NCBI RefSeq assembly: GCF_020667835.1
Contig: NZ_JAFMPR010000003.1
Coordinates: 124,001 to 188,000 of the forward strand
DNA: 64,000 nt
Direction of reading: 5' to 3'
Source: Roseibaca sp. Y0-43
GTDB taxonomy: Bacteria; Pseudomonadota; Alphaproteobacteria; Rhodobacterales; Rhodobacteraceae
Made by a program: the position numbers and the translations under genes. The first letter of the stretch is position 1. The number at the start of each line of letters is the position of its first letter. Positions 52,765 to 61,479 of this stretch are shown here, piece after piece. Below the pieces are notes generated by a model. It had not been told where the DNA came from. It searched no databases and saw only the letters and a list, made by a program, of their open reading frames with translations.

Positions 52765-53334
52765 GTGCTGTCGGAACAGGACGAGGCCGAGTTGTTGGCG
52801 CGCTTTGCGCAAGGCGACCTGCGCGCGGCGCAGGCGCTGACCGACCTGTTGGCCCCGCGCCTGTTGCGTTTCGCCACCCGGATGCTGGCCGACCGGTCCG
52901 AGGCCGAGGACGTGACCCAAGACACGATGCTTCGGCTTTGGCGGATCGCGCCGGACTGGGACGCGGGCCATGCCAAGCCCTCGACCTGGGCCTTCCGGGT
53001 GGCGCGCAACCTGTGCACCGACCGGCTGCGGCGGCGCAGACCGACAGAGCCGGAGATGCCCGATCTGCCCGATGGTGCCCTTGGCGCAGATGCCCGGCTG
53101 ATGCAGGACGCCCGCGCGCGGGCCTTGGATGCAGCCCTTGCGCAACTGCCAGAGCGGCAGCGCGAGGCGGTGATCCTGCGGCATATAGAGGGGCTGTCGA
53201 ACCCGGAAATTGCCGCCATCCTGATGGTGGGTGTGGAAGCGGTCGAAAGCCTGACCGCACGGGGCAAACGCAAGTTGACCGCGCTTCTGAGCGGCCGAAA
53301 AGAGGAGTTGGGATATGACGCGGACGACATCTGA
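52765..53334 (+). CDS. ECF-type RNA polymerase sigma factor
   Basis: Sigma-70 family factor of 189 residues containing only regions 2 and 4. Region 2 (about 25-95) has RSEAEDVTQDTMLRLWRIAP and STWAFRVARNLCTDRLRRR; region 4 (about 125-180) has LPERQREAVILRHIEGLSNPEIAAILMVGVEAVESLTARGKRKL. The start is the GTG at 52765. It overlaps the next gene by 20 bases, which is usual for sigma and anti-sigma pairs. Confidence 0.92.
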   Translation: MLSEQDEAELLARFAQGDLRAAQALTDLLAPRLLRFATRMLADRSEAEDVTQDTMLRLWRIAPDWDAGHAKPSTWAFRVARNLCTDRLRRRRPTEPEMPDLPDGALGADARLMQDARARALDAALAQLPERQREAVILRHIEGLSNPEIAAILMVGVEAVESLTARGKRKLTALLSGRKEELGYDADDI

Positions 53335-53659
53335 CGACGATCTGGACCTGTTCTTTGCCGCCGGGCAAGACAGCGACCTGCCCGACGCCTTGCGCGCGCG
53401 TATCCTGGCCGATGCTGCATCCGCGCTGCCCAAGCCCGCGCCGGGCTGGGGTGCCCGGATCAAGGCATGGACTGCTGGCTGGGCCATGCCGTCGGTTGCC
53501 GGCGGTCTGGGGGCGGCGTTGGCTGGCGTCTATATCGGCATGGTCATGCCGCTGTCACTATATGATGTGCCGGTCTGGATGGACGGTGCGCTTAGCGTGT
53601 TCGACCAGGTGACGACCCCGCTTCTGGGCGTGGGCGATCCGTTGGAAATGGGGTTCTAG
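53315..53659 (+). CDS. Small membrane protein, probable anti-sigma factor
   Basis: Protein of 114 residues overlapping the sigma gene by 20 bases and preceded by AGAGGAG. A short acidic cytosolic part (about 1-50, DDDLDLFFAAGQDSDLPDALRARI) is followed by one membrane helix (about 58-80) and a short periplasmic tail. The size, topology and position match CnrY-like or other short membrane anti-sigma factors, but no zinc (ZAS) motif is present. The assignment rests on context. Confidence 0.65.
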   Translation: MTRTTSDDDLDLFFAAGQDSDLPDALRARILADAASALPKPAPGWGARIKAWTAGWAMPSVAGGLGAALAGVYIGMVMPLSLYDVPVWMDGALSVFDQVTTPLLGVGDPLEMGF

Positions 53660-53661
53660 GA

Positions 53662-54114
53662 ATGACGGAAGCAGCGAAAAAGCCGGGCCGTTGGAAGACA
53701 TGGGCGCTGGTCGGATCGGTCACGCTGAACCTTGTGATGGTGGGCATGATCGGCGGCATGGTCCTGCGCGGCACGCCCGATGGCAGCCTTATGCGGGCCG
53801 CGATCGGTGCATTGCCGGACGATGCCCGCCGTGACATGCGCCGCGACGGGCGCGAGGCGTTTCGCGGCAGCCGTGGCCATGCCGAGCTGCGCGCCGCCCG
53901 CGCCGATCTGCTGGAAGCATTGCGCGCCGAGACCTTCGACGCGGACCGCTTCCGCGCCGGGCTGGACGTGGCGCAAGCGCGCCTTCTGGACATGGGCGAC
54001 CGGCTGGAGGGCCAGCTTGTCACCCGGCTGGAGCGGTTGGATCATCCGGCACGGCTAGAGGTGGCCGACCGGCTGGAATCGCGCACCGAGCGGTTGTCGC
54101 GGGCGCGTGACTAG
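53662..54114 (+). CDS. Periplasmic heavy-metal-sensor-like membrane protein
   Basis: Protein of 150 residues with one N-terminal membrane helix (about 13-35) and a helical periplasmic domain of the CpxP/ZraP/CnrX type (IGALPDDARRDMRRDGREAFRGSRGHAELRAARADLLEAL). It has only two histidines (73 and 128) and no cysteine in the periplasmic part, so a metal site like that of CnrX is doubtful. It is 2 bases after the presumed anti-sigma gene and would be the signal input. It converges on the Fur gene with a 4-base overlap. Confidence 0.78.
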   Translation: MTEAAKKPGRWKTWALVGSVTLNLVMVGMIGGMVLRGTPDGSLMRAAIGALPDDARRDMRRDGREAFRGSRGHAELRAARADLLEALRAETFDADRFRAGLDVAQARLLDMGDRLEGQLVTRLERLDHPARLEVADRLESRTERLSRARD

Positions 54115-54521
54115 TCCTTGATCTTGCGGCCCAGCAATTCCAGCCGGTGCCCTTCCAGCCTATAGCCAAGGCGGCGGGCGATCTTTTCTTGCAGCGCCTC
54201 GATCTCTGGGTCGATGAATTCGATCACCTCGCCCGTGTCCATGTCGATCAGGTGGTCATGATGGGCGCGCTGGCTGTCCTCGAACCGGGCGCGGCCATCG
54301 CCGAATTCCACGCGATCCAGAATGCCCGCTTCTTCAAACAGTTTGACGGTGCGATACACGGTCGCCAGCGAAATACGCGCATCGCGGGCATTGGCGCGGG
54401 CGTGCAGTTCCTCGACATCGGGGTGGTCGTCGGCATCTTCCAGAACGGCGGCAATGGTGCGGCGCTGGTCGGTCAGGCGCACGCCCTGCGCCTGCAATCG
54501 CTGCATGATCGGTTTTGCCAT
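54111..54521 (-). CDS. Fur family transcriptional regulator (Fur/Mur type)
   Basis: Metal-responsive regulator of 136 residues from the ATG at 54521 (MAKPIMQRLQAQGVRLTDQR). The winged helix has ARISLATVYRTVKLFEEAGI, and the metal site region is AHHDHLIDMDTGEVIEF (His87-His90). There are no cysteines, hence no structural zinc. This is the alphaproteobacterial Fur/Mur pattern, which often responds to manganese and iron. It is not Irr, which would carry a heme regulatory motif. Regulation of the neighbouring genes is not shown by sequence. Confidence 0.9.
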   Translation of the reverse strand: MAKPIMQRLQAQGVRLTDQRRTIAAVLEDADDHPDVEELHARANARDARISLATVYRTVKLFEEAGILDRVEFGDGRARFEDSQRAHHDHLIDMDTGEVIEFIDPEIEALQEKIARRLGYRLEGHRLELLGRKIKD

Positions 54522-54595
54522 CCTGATGTTCCTGACTTCGGCCCGTTGGGCCAAAGTCTAAGGCTTTCGCGCGGCGCTGAAAACCGCCAATCGGA

Positions 54596-55033
54596 TCAGA
54601 GTTTGCCCTTCAGGAACCCGCCCAGCATGGATTGCAGCGACCCGAAATCCATGTCCTGCGCCTGCCCCTGCGGGCTAAGCTTGTCGATCATGGCGGGCAG
54701 GGCTTGCGACAGCACGCTCGATGCTTCGGACGGGGCCATGTTCGCCTGATCGGCCAGTTGTTGCAGCACATCGCCGCCCAGCGCCTGTTCGATGTCGGAC
54801 CCGGCCACGGGTTTGTTCGCGCCATCGCCCAACCAGCTTTGCACCGCATCGCCCAAGCCAGCCTGCTGGAACTGCGCAAGCAAGCCTTGCATTCCGCCCA
54901 CTTGGCTGTCTTTCGACAACAGGCCCATGACGCCTTCCATCAGCTTGGGGTTTTGCATGACCTGTTCCAGCAGCCCGGCCTTTTGGCCGGCGGCGTTCAG
55001 AACGGTGTCGGTCAGGGATTTCAGAAGGCTCAT
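54596..55033 (-). CDS. yidB: YidB family protein (DUF937)
   Basis: Protein of 145 residues with the YidB/DUF937 pattern: MSLLKSLTDTVLNAAGQ, then QAGLGDAVQSWLGDGANKPVAGSDIEQALGGDVLQQLADQANMAPSEASSVLSQALPAMIDKLSPQG. The function of the family is unknown. The start at 55033 is set by AAGGAG 8 bases upstream; the open frame extends further but into soeC. It lies 58 bases downstream of soeC. Confidence 0.85.
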   Translation of the reverse strand: MSLLKSLTDTVLNAAGQKAGLLEQVMQNPKLMEGVMGLLSKDSQVGGMQGLLAQFQQAGLGDAVQSWLGDGANKPVAGSDIEQALGGDVLQQLADQANMAPSEASSVLSQALPAMIDKLSPQGQAQDMDFGSLQSMLGGFLKGKL

Positions 55034-55091
55034 GTCGCTTACTCCTTGCGCACTCGTTTGGGGCGAAGGGTAACACGCAAGGGCCATCCTG

Positions 55092-55961
55092 TCATCGCCC
55101 GTAGTAAAGGCCCACGACATGTTCCGCTTCGGCAAAGAACAGCCAGCGCTGGGCCAGCATTCCGGTCATGTGCAGAACCAGCGCCAGAAGCGCGGTCAGG
55201 TAGCTGGCGGGCAGCATCAACAGAAACGCGGGGCCGAGCGCCCCAAGGCCCAACGCGATCAGCCGCAGCTTGTGCGCGTGTTTGCGGCCCACGACATGCA
55301 CCATCTCGCGCAGCAGGTAGTTGCGGCCGGAATGGGGTGGTTCCAACAGGCGCACCTTGCCGATCTTGCCAAGGCCCGTGGCCGTGCCCGCGTCGCTGCC
55401 GGACCCTGCGAAGCGCCGGTCGCCTGCAACCCAATGCGCGACCATGGCGAGCGACAAGGCCAGCATCAGCCACAGAGCAGCCGTCAGTTTCGCGGCCAAA
55501 AGCGCGCCACCCGCCAGCGCCGCCAGCAGGAACACCGGCGGGGTGGACCAATGGTGCCAGCGCGGCACGGCGCGGATTTGCGCGTAGATCATCGCGGTGG
55601 CAAGGATCGTGGCCAGTGCCAGCAGACCGCCCAGCCAACCCAGCACGGGCAGCGGCGTGCCCCAAAATGCCGATGCGGCGGCATGGGGGGCCATGACGGC
55701 CAGCGTGGCGGCGGACAAAACCGCCTCTCGTGACAGCCAAGAACTGCGCCATTGCGTAAACGCCAGAAGCGCGCGTTCGGGGTGGCCAAGGTGAAAGGCG
55801 GCGGCGAGCAGCCCAATGCCTGCCAGCGCGTAGCCCAAGCCAAAGAAAACGATGGCGGCAAAGCCCGTGGGGGCTTTCAGCCCAAAGCCCAGCCACGCCA
55901 GCAGGCCGAAGCCAAGACCAGAGAGCGTGGTGAAGAGGATCAGCGACGGGGCGGGATGCAT
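55092..55961 (-). CDS. soeC: Sulfite dehydrogenase membrane anchor subunit SoeC (DmsC/NrfD-like)
   Basis: Membrane quinone-reducing anchor of a three-subunit molybdoenzyme, 289 residues with about eight hydrophobic helices. It resembles DmsC (opening MHPAPSLILFTTLSGLGFGLLAWLGF, and HLGHPERALLAFTQWRSSWLSREAVL). It begins one base after the stop of the iron-sulfur subunit. Electrons from sulfite would enter the quinone pool through it. DMSO reductase and related anchors are similar, so the name depends on the catalytic subunit. Confidence 0.82.
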   Translation of the reverse strand: MHPAPSLILFTTLSGLGFGLLAWLGFGLKAPTGFAAIVFFGLGYALAGIGLLAAAFHLGHPERALLAFTQWRSSWLSREAVLSAATLAVMAPHAAASAFWGTPLPVLGWLGGLLALATILATAMIYAQIRAVPRWHHWSTPPVFLLAALAGGALLAAKLTAALWLMLALSLAMVAHWVAGDRRFAGSGSDAGTATGLGKIGKVRLLEPPHSGRNYLLREMVHVVGRKHAHKLRLIALGLGALGPAFLLMLPASYLTALLALVLHMTGMLAQRWLFFAEAEHVVGLYYGR

Positions 55962-56702
55962 TCAGAGCTTCTCCAACGCGCGGTCCAGCCAGCCGAGGAA
56001 GCCTGTCGCCTCTGGCGCGGGGTCGCACAGGCTGGCAAGGTCGGGCATATCAAGGCTGTCGCGGGCGCGCGGCGGCAGGTATTTGTTCACGGGCTGGGTG
56101 CCTTGTTCCGGCATCAGGTCGAAGCCCTCGCGCGCGGCCACGAGTTGTGACACATCGCTGTCGGGGTCCGACAGGTCGCCAAAGTGGCGCGCGCCCGCCG
56201 GGCAGGTGCGCACGCAAGCGGGTTCGCGGTCTTCCTCTGGCAGGTTCTCGTTATAAATGCGGTCCACGCAGAGGGTGCATTTCTTCATCACCTTTTCCGC
56301 GCCATCCATCTCGCGCGCGCCGTAGGGACAGGCCCAGGCGCATAGCCCACAGCCGATACAGGCGCTTTCATTGACCAGAACGATCCCGTCCTCGGTGCGT
56401 TTGTAGCTGGCCCCCGTGGGGCAGACGGTGACGCAAGGCGCGTTGTCGCAATGCAGGCAGGATTTCGGGAAATGCACCACCATCGGCGGCGCTTGCTCGC
56501 GCGTCACCTCGAAACTGTGAACGCGGTTCAGGAAGGTGCCTTCGGGCTCCGCGCCATAGGCATCCATGTCGGATAGCGGCGCGCCATAATTCTGCGTGTT
56601 CCAGCCCTTGCAGGAAATGACGCAAGCATGACAGCCGACGCAGGTATCGAGGTCGATGACAAGCCCCAGCTTGCGGTCTGTCTTGGTGGGAAGCGTGGTC
56701 AT
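55962..56702 (-). CDS. soeB: Sulfite dehydrogenase iron-sulfur subunit SoeB (DmsB-like)
   Basis: Ferredoxin-like electron-transfer subunit of 246 residues carrying four [4Fe-4S] motifs: CVGCHACVISCKGWN, CLHCDNAPCVTVCPTGASYK, CIGCGLCAWACPYG and CTLCVDR...CVRTCPAGARHFG. No Tat signal. The ending GTQPVNKYLPPR is typical of the SoeB group. It lies between soeA (9 bases) and soeC. Confidence 0.85.
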   Translation of the reverse strand: MTTLPTKTDRKLGLVIDLDTCVGCHACVISCKGWNTQNYGAPLSDMDAYGAEPEGTFLNRVHSFEVTREQAPPMVVHFPKSCLHCDNAPCVTVCPTGASYKRTEDGIVLVNESACIGCGLCAWACPYGAREMDGAEKVMKKCTLCVDRIYNENLPEEDREPACVRTCPAGARHFGDLSDPDSDVSQLVAAREGFDLMPEQGTQPVNKYLPPRARDSLDMPDLASLCDPAPEATGFLGWLDRALEKL

Positions 56703-56711
56703 GTCCTGCCC

Positions 56712-59525
56712 CTAAACCTGATGTGCCAGATTGCGCGGCGCGGGCGGCACGGGGCTGTCTTGCTGGCCCGTGTCGGGATAGGCCAGCGATTGCCCCGCCG
56801 GTGCCTTTTCGATCCGCACGCGCAGGTCATACCAGGCGGCTTGTCCCGTGACCGGGTCGGAATTGGCCCAGCGCAGCCCGTCGCCCTTGGGCGGCAGAAG
56901 CTCATGAATCAGATGGTTCAGAAGCTGTGACTTGGTGGCCTCTGGCGCTTGTTCATCCAGCGCCCAAGCGCCGCGCCGTTTGGCGACGGCGTTCCATGTC
57001 CAGACGGTGCGCCCGTTCAGCGCATCCATCCGCAACACTGGCAGGGTAATGCGGCCATGGGGCGATGTGAGGATGGCCCAATCGCCCGGTTGGAACCCAT
57101 GCTTTGCCCAAATCTCGCCCGAGACATAAAGCGGCGTGTGCCCATGGATCTGGCGCAGCCACGCATTCTGGCTGCCCCATGAATGGTAATGCGCCATGGG
57201 GCGTTGGGTCAGGGCGTGCAGGGGAAATTCATCCGGGTCAGTGGCCGCATCTGTGAAGGTCGGATACCAGATTGGCAGCGGGTCCATCGTTTCGCGCAGG
57301 CGTGCGCGCAGATGGTCGGGTGGCTGACGGTCGCCATGCCCCTCGGCGGCCAGTTGGAATTTGCGCATGGGTTCGGAATATAGGTTGAACACATAAGGCT
57401 GCGGGCTGTCATAGATACCGCGCTCCACGGCCCAATCCTGATAGGCGGCGTTCCAAGGCTTATAGAACTGCGCCTCTGCCGGGATATGGTCGATCCAGAA
57501 ACCGCCGTTTTCGATATAGCGCGCGATCTGGTCGGGGTTGGGCGCGCCACGCCCCTTGCCGTCGCCATTCCCGCGAAACCCCGCCAGCGGCCCCACACCG
57601 GGGCGGCGTTCGTGGGTCGTGATGTAATCGGCGTAGTCCTTGTATGCAGCGCTGCCATCCTCGCGGACCATGCCGGGCAGGCCGAGCCGTGCGCCAAGCT
57701 CCAGCAGCGTGGTCTGGAAGGGGCGCACGTCGCGGTCAGGCGCAACCACGGGCCAGCGGATGGAATCCGCCAGCGCATCGGCTTCGCAAATCGGGCGGTC
57801 GAGGAGGGAGATACAATCGTGCCGTTCCAGATAGGTCGTGTCGGGCAGGACCAGATCGGCAAAGGCGACCATTTCGGAACTATAGGCATCGGAATAGATG
57901 ATACGCGGGATTTTATAGCTGCCGTCCTCGTTCTGGTCGGTCAGCATGTCCATGACCGCGCTTGTGTTCATGGACGAGTTCCACGCCATGTTCGCCATAT
58001 ACAGGAACAGCGTGTCGATGGGGTAGGGATCGCCCGCATGGGCATTCGAGATGACCATGTGCATCAGCCCATGGGCGGACATGGGCGCGTCCCACGAAAA
58101 CGCCTTGTCAATTCGCTTGGGCTGGCCCGCGTCATCCAGCAGCAGATGCTCCGGCCCCAGCGGATAGCCCAAATGCGGCCCGTCCAGCGGTTGGCCGGGG
58201 TTGTGGCCCGCATGGGGGCGGGGGTGCGCCTCTGGCGGTTTGGGGTAGGGCGGTTTGAAGCGGAAACCGCCCGGCGTTTCGACCGACCCGATCAGGATTT
58301 GCAGCATATGCAGCGCGCGGGCGGTCTGGAAGCCGTTGGAATGGGCCGAAATTCCGCGCATGGCGTGCATGGTCACGGGGCGGCCGACCATCTTGTCATG
58401 CTTCACCCCGCGAAAATCGGTCCATGGCTGGTCGATGGTGATCTCTTCGTCAAACGCGACACGTGCGATTTCGGCGGCAATGGCGCGGATACGGACGGCG
58501 GGGACGCCGCAGCGGTCCGACACCTGTTCCGGCGCATATTCGGGCGCAAGGTAGCGGTCGGCCAAATGGCGAAAGACGGGCAGGTGGCTGACGCCGCCGA
58601 TTTCGACTCCCGCGCCAAGGTCGGGCGAGATGCCGGGCGTGTCCCAAGCCACCGCCTGTCCCGTGGCACGGTCGCGCACCATGGGTTTGCCCGCGTCATC
58701 GCGCAGAAACAGCCCTTTTTCCGGCCCGTCAGCCGCGTTCACCAAGTAGGGTGCGTTCGTGTATCGCACCAGATACCCAAGGTCGATCTTGCCCGCGCGC
58801 AACAGCTCATGCACCAGCGACAGGATGAACAGCCCGTCCGTGCCCGGAGTGATGCTGACCCAGTCATCGGCAATCGCGTTATAGCCCGACCGGATGGGGT
58901 TCACGCCAATGACCCGCGCGCCGCGCGCCTTCAGCTTGCCCAGACCCATCTTGATTGGGTTGCTGTCATGGTCTTCGGCCACGCCGAACAGGATGAACAG
59001 CTTGGTGCGGTCCCAATCGGGCTGGCCGAATTCCCAGAACGCGCCGCCCATCGTGTAGATGCCCGCCGCCGCCATGTTGACGCTGCAAAAGCCCCCATGC
59101 GCGGCCCAGTTGGGCGTGCCAAAGGCTTGCGCCCACCACCCGGTAAAGCTTTGCGACTGGTCGCGCCCTGTGAAGAAGGCCAGCTTTTCGGGCGCGGTAT
59201 CGCGCAGGGGTTTCAGCCAGTCGACCGCGGTTTGCAGCGCCTCTTCCCAGGTGATTTCGCGAAACTTGCCCGACCCGCGCGGGCCGACCCGCTTTAGCGG
59301 TGCACGCAGCCGCGCGGGGGAATTGTGCTGCATGATCCCGGCGCTGCCTTTGGCGCATAGAACGCCCCTGTTCACCGGGTGGTCGCGGTTGCCTTCGATA
59401 TAGGCCACGCGCCCGCCTTTCATATGCACGTTGATCCCGCAGCGGCAGGCGCACATGTAGCAGGTGGTTTTGCGGACCTCGTCCGAGACCTGCGGCGACA
59501 GGTCTGGGGTTGGCTGGCTTGGCAT
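56712..59525 (-). CDS. soeA: Sulfite dehydrogenase molybdopterin subunit SoeA (DMSO reductase superfamily)
   Basis: Large molybdenum bis-MGD subunit of 937 residues. The N-terminal [4Fe-4S] motif is Cys22-x2-Cys25-x3-Cys29-x27-Cys57 (CYMCACRCG...VLCAKGS). There is no twin-arginine signal, so the enzyme is cytoplasmic, as known for SoeABC of Allochromatium and Ruegeria, which oxidise sulfite to sulfate. That, the NRDHPVNRGVLCAKGSAGIMQHNSPARLRAPLKRVGPRGSG-type opening and the partner subunits favour SoeA over DMSO, thiosulfate or polysulfide reductases, which are exported. Confidence 0.82.
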   Translation of the reverse strand: MPSQPTPDLSPQVSDEVRKTTCYMCACRCGINVHMKGGRVAYIEGNRDHPVNRGVLCAKGSAGIMQHNSPARLRAPLKRVGPRGSGKFREITWEEALQTAVDWLKPLRDTAPEKLAFFTGRDQSQSFTGWWAQAFGTPNWAAHGGFCSVNMAAAGIYTMGGAFWEFGQPDWDRTKLFILFGVAEDHDSNPIKMGLGKLKARGARVIGVNPIRSGYNAIADDWVSITPGTDGLFILSLVHELLRAGKIDLGYLVRYTNAPYLVNAADGPEKGLFLRDDAGKPMVRDRATGQAVAWDTPGISPDLGAGVEIGGVSHLPVFRHLADRYLAPEYAPEQVSDRCGVPAVRIRAIAAEIARVAFDEEITIDQPWTDFRGVKHDKMVGRPVTMHAMRGISAHSNGFQTARALHMLQILIGSVETPGGFRFKPPYPKPPEAHPRPHAGHNPGQPLDGPHLGYPLGPEHLLLDDAGQPKRIDKAFSWDAPMSAHGLMHMVISNAHAGDPYPIDTLFLYMANMAWNSSMNTSAVMDMLTDQNEDGSYKIPRIIYSDAYSSEMVAFADLVLPDTTYLERHDCISLLDRPICEADALADSIRWPVVAPDRDVRPFQTTLLELGARLGLPGMVREDGSAAYKDYADYITTHERRPGVGPLAGFRGNGDGKGRGAPNPDQIARYIENGGFWIDHIPAEAQFYKPWNAAYQDWAVERGIYDSPQPYVFNLYSEPMRKFQLAAEGHGDRQPPDHLRARLRETMDPLPIWYPTFTDAATDPDEFPLHALTQRPMAHYHSWGSQNAWLRQIHGHTPLYVSGEIWAKHGFQPGDWAILTSPHGRITLPVLRMDALNGRTVWTWNAVAKRRGAWALDEQAPEATKSQLLNHLIHELLPPKGDGLRWANSDPVTGQAAWYDLRVRIEKAPAGQSLAYPDTGQQDSPVPPAPRNLAHQV

Positions 59526-59685
59526 CCCGTTCCTCCCTTATCGCATTTCGCGCGGGTGCCATGGCGCGAAACCGTTGCCGCGATCAAACCAGAAACGGGC
59601 CGCGCTTGTCCAGATGTATCAATCCGTGCCCTTGCCGCCTTGGGCGCGGGCGTGCATGTAAGGGCCAGACCAAGGAGAGACCCGG

Positions 59686-60474
59686 ATGCCCTTCACGCTT
59701 GCCACATGGAATATCAACTCTGTCCGCCTGCGCGCGGGGCTGGTGCAGAAACTGCTGGCCGAAGAAGCGCCCGATGTGTTGTGCCTGCAAGAGTGCAAAT
59801 CCCCGGTCGAGAAGATCCCGTTCGATCTGTTCGCCGCCATGGGCTACGGCCATTGGGCCGCGCGCGGGCAAAAGGGGTATAACGGCGTGGCGATCCTGTC
59901 GCGCATCCCGTTGCAGGATGCGGGCCACATAGACTGGTGCGGCAAGGGGGATGCGCGCCATGTCGCGGCCACGCTGGAAAATGGCGTGACCATTCACAAC
60001 TGCTACATTCCGGCGGGCGGCGATGTGCCTGACCGCGAGGTGAACGAGAAATTCGGCCACAAGCTGGATACGCTGACAGAGATGCGCGACTATTTCGGCG
60101 CGAACCGGCCAGAGCGGTCGATCCTTGTGGGCGATCTGAACATCGCCCCGCGCGAGGATGATGTCTGGTCGCACAAGCAGCTTCTGAAAGTCGTCTCGCA
60201 CACGCCGATAGAGGTTGAGCATCTGGGCAACGCCCAAGAGGCGGGCGGCTGGGTGGATGTGACCCGCGCCGATATTCCCGAGGGCCAGCTTTATTCGTGG
60301 TGGTCCTACCGCGCCCGCGACTGGGATGCCGCCGACAAGGGCCGCCGTCTAGACCATATCTGGGCCAGCGGCGATATTGCGGCGGCGGGCCACGGCTCTC
60401 GGATCTTGCGCGACGCGCGCGGGTGGGATCAGCCATCCGATCACGCGCCGGTTTTTGCCAGTTTCGACCTGTAA
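59686..60474 (+). CDS. xth: Exodeoxyribonuclease III
   Basis: AP endonuclease and 3' exonuclease of base-excision repair, 262 residues. The endonuclease/exonuclease/phosphatase fold is shown by TLATWNINSVRLR, CLQECKSP (metal Glu), GYNGVAILSR, VGDLNIAPREDDVW, the RRLDHIWAS motif and the catalytic His in SDHAPVFASF. AAGGAGAG precedes the ATG. It is divergent from soeA. Confidence 0.95.
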   Translation: MPFTLATWNINSVRLRAGLVQKLLAEEAPDVLCLQECKSPVEKIPFDLFAAMGYGHWAARGQKGYNGVAILSRIPLQDAGHIDWCGKGDARHVAATLENGVTIHNCYIPAGGDVPDREVNEKFGHKLDTLTEMRDYFGANRPERSILVGDLNIAPREDDVWSHKQLLKVVSHTPIEVEHLGNAQEAGGWVDVTRADIPEGQLYSWWSYRARDWDAADKGRRLDHIWASGDIAAAGHGSRILRDARGWDQPSDHAPVFASFDL

Positions 60475-60546
60475 GCGCCCTTTCGTTTCGGGCCGGGCGC
60501 GCCCATATATGCACAAACGCAGATTTATCGGACCAAGAGGACCAAG

Positions 60547-61452
60547 ATGCTGGAATTTGGGCAAGGCGCCAGCGGCGCGGGTGACGACATCATCAAGGAC
60601 ACGACCGACCAGAATTTCATGGCCGATGTGATCGAGGCCAGCCGGGACGTGCCGGTCATCGTCGACTTCTGGGCACCGTGGTGCGGGCCATGCAAGCAGC
60701 TTGGCCCGGCGCTGGAAGCAGAGGTCAAGGCCGCACGCGGCAAGGTGCGCATGGTCAAGGTCAACGTGGATGAAAACCAGGCCGTGGCCGGGCAGTTGCG
60801 GGTGCAATCCATCCCGACCGTCTACGCCTTCTTTCAGGGCCAGCCGGTTGACGGGTTCCAAGGCGCGCAGCCTGCGTCTGCGCTGAAGGAATTCGTTGGC
60901 AAGCTGGCCGCCATGGCCGGCGATGACGGTCTGGGCGCGGCGCTGGACGAAGCCGATACCATGCTGGACGAAGGGGCCGCCGCCGATGCCGCGCAGGTTT
61001 TCGCCGCCGTGCTGGCGGAAGAACCCGAAAACGCCCGCGCCTTTGGCGGGCTGGCCCGCGCGCAGATCGCGGCGGGCAATCTGGATCAGGCAGAGGCGCT
61101 GCTTGCCAATGTCCCCGCCGCGATTGCAAGCGCCCCCGAGGTGGATGCCGCACGCGCCAAGCTGGCGCTGGCCCAGCAAGCGCAAAGCGCCGGGCCGGTC
61201 GATGATCTGCGGGCGGCTGTAGAAGCGGACCCCGACAACCATCAGGCCCGTTTCGATCTGGCGCAGGCGCTCTATGCCAGCGGCAAGGTCGAGGACGCGA
61301 TCGACACCCTGCTGGAACTGTTCCGCCGCGACCGCGAGTGGAATGACGGGGCGGCGAAAGCGCAGCTTTTCACCATTTTCGACGCGCTGAAACCGAATGA
61401 TCCACTGGCCGCGAAAGGGCGGCGCAAGCTGTCGTCGATGATATTTGCCTGA
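60547..61452 (+). CDS. cnoX: Thioredoxin-TPR co-chaperone, CnoX/YbbN-like
   Basis: Protein of 301 residues: a thioredoxin domain (about 15-115) with an intact WCGPC site (Cys46, Cys49) and the cis-Pro motif QSIPTVYAF, then a C-terminal TPR-like helical region (about 120-301) with repeated Ala-rich helices and the family's ARFDLAQALYASGKVEDAIDTLLELFRRDREWNDGAA block. YbbN/CnoX binds stressed proteins and passes them to GroEL or DnaK. The full CxxC makes this one redox-competent, unlike the E. coli protein (SxxC). Confidence 0.9.
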   Translation: MLEFGQGASGAGDDIIKDTTDQNFMADVIEASRDVPVIVDFWAPWCGPCKQLGPALEAEVKAARGKVRMVKVNVDENQAVAGQLRVQSIPTVYAFFQGQPVDGFQGAQPASALKEFVGKLAAMAGDDGLGAALDEADTMLDEGAAADAAQVFAAVLAEEPENARAFGGLARAQIAAGNLDQAEALLANVPAAIASAPEVDAARAKLALAQQAQSAGPVDDLRAAVEADPDNHQARFDLAQALYASGKVEDAIDTLLELFRRDREWNDGAAKAQLFTIFDALKPNDPLAAKGRRKLSSMIFA

Positions 61453-61479
61453 GGGCTGGATCGGGTTAGTTTACCGCAC

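Noticed and set aside
57486-59297. 603-codon open frame on the plus strand opposite soeA
   Set aside because: It mirrors the soeA codon pattern in a GC-rich gene; the translation has no domain pattern and soeA is clearly the real gene.
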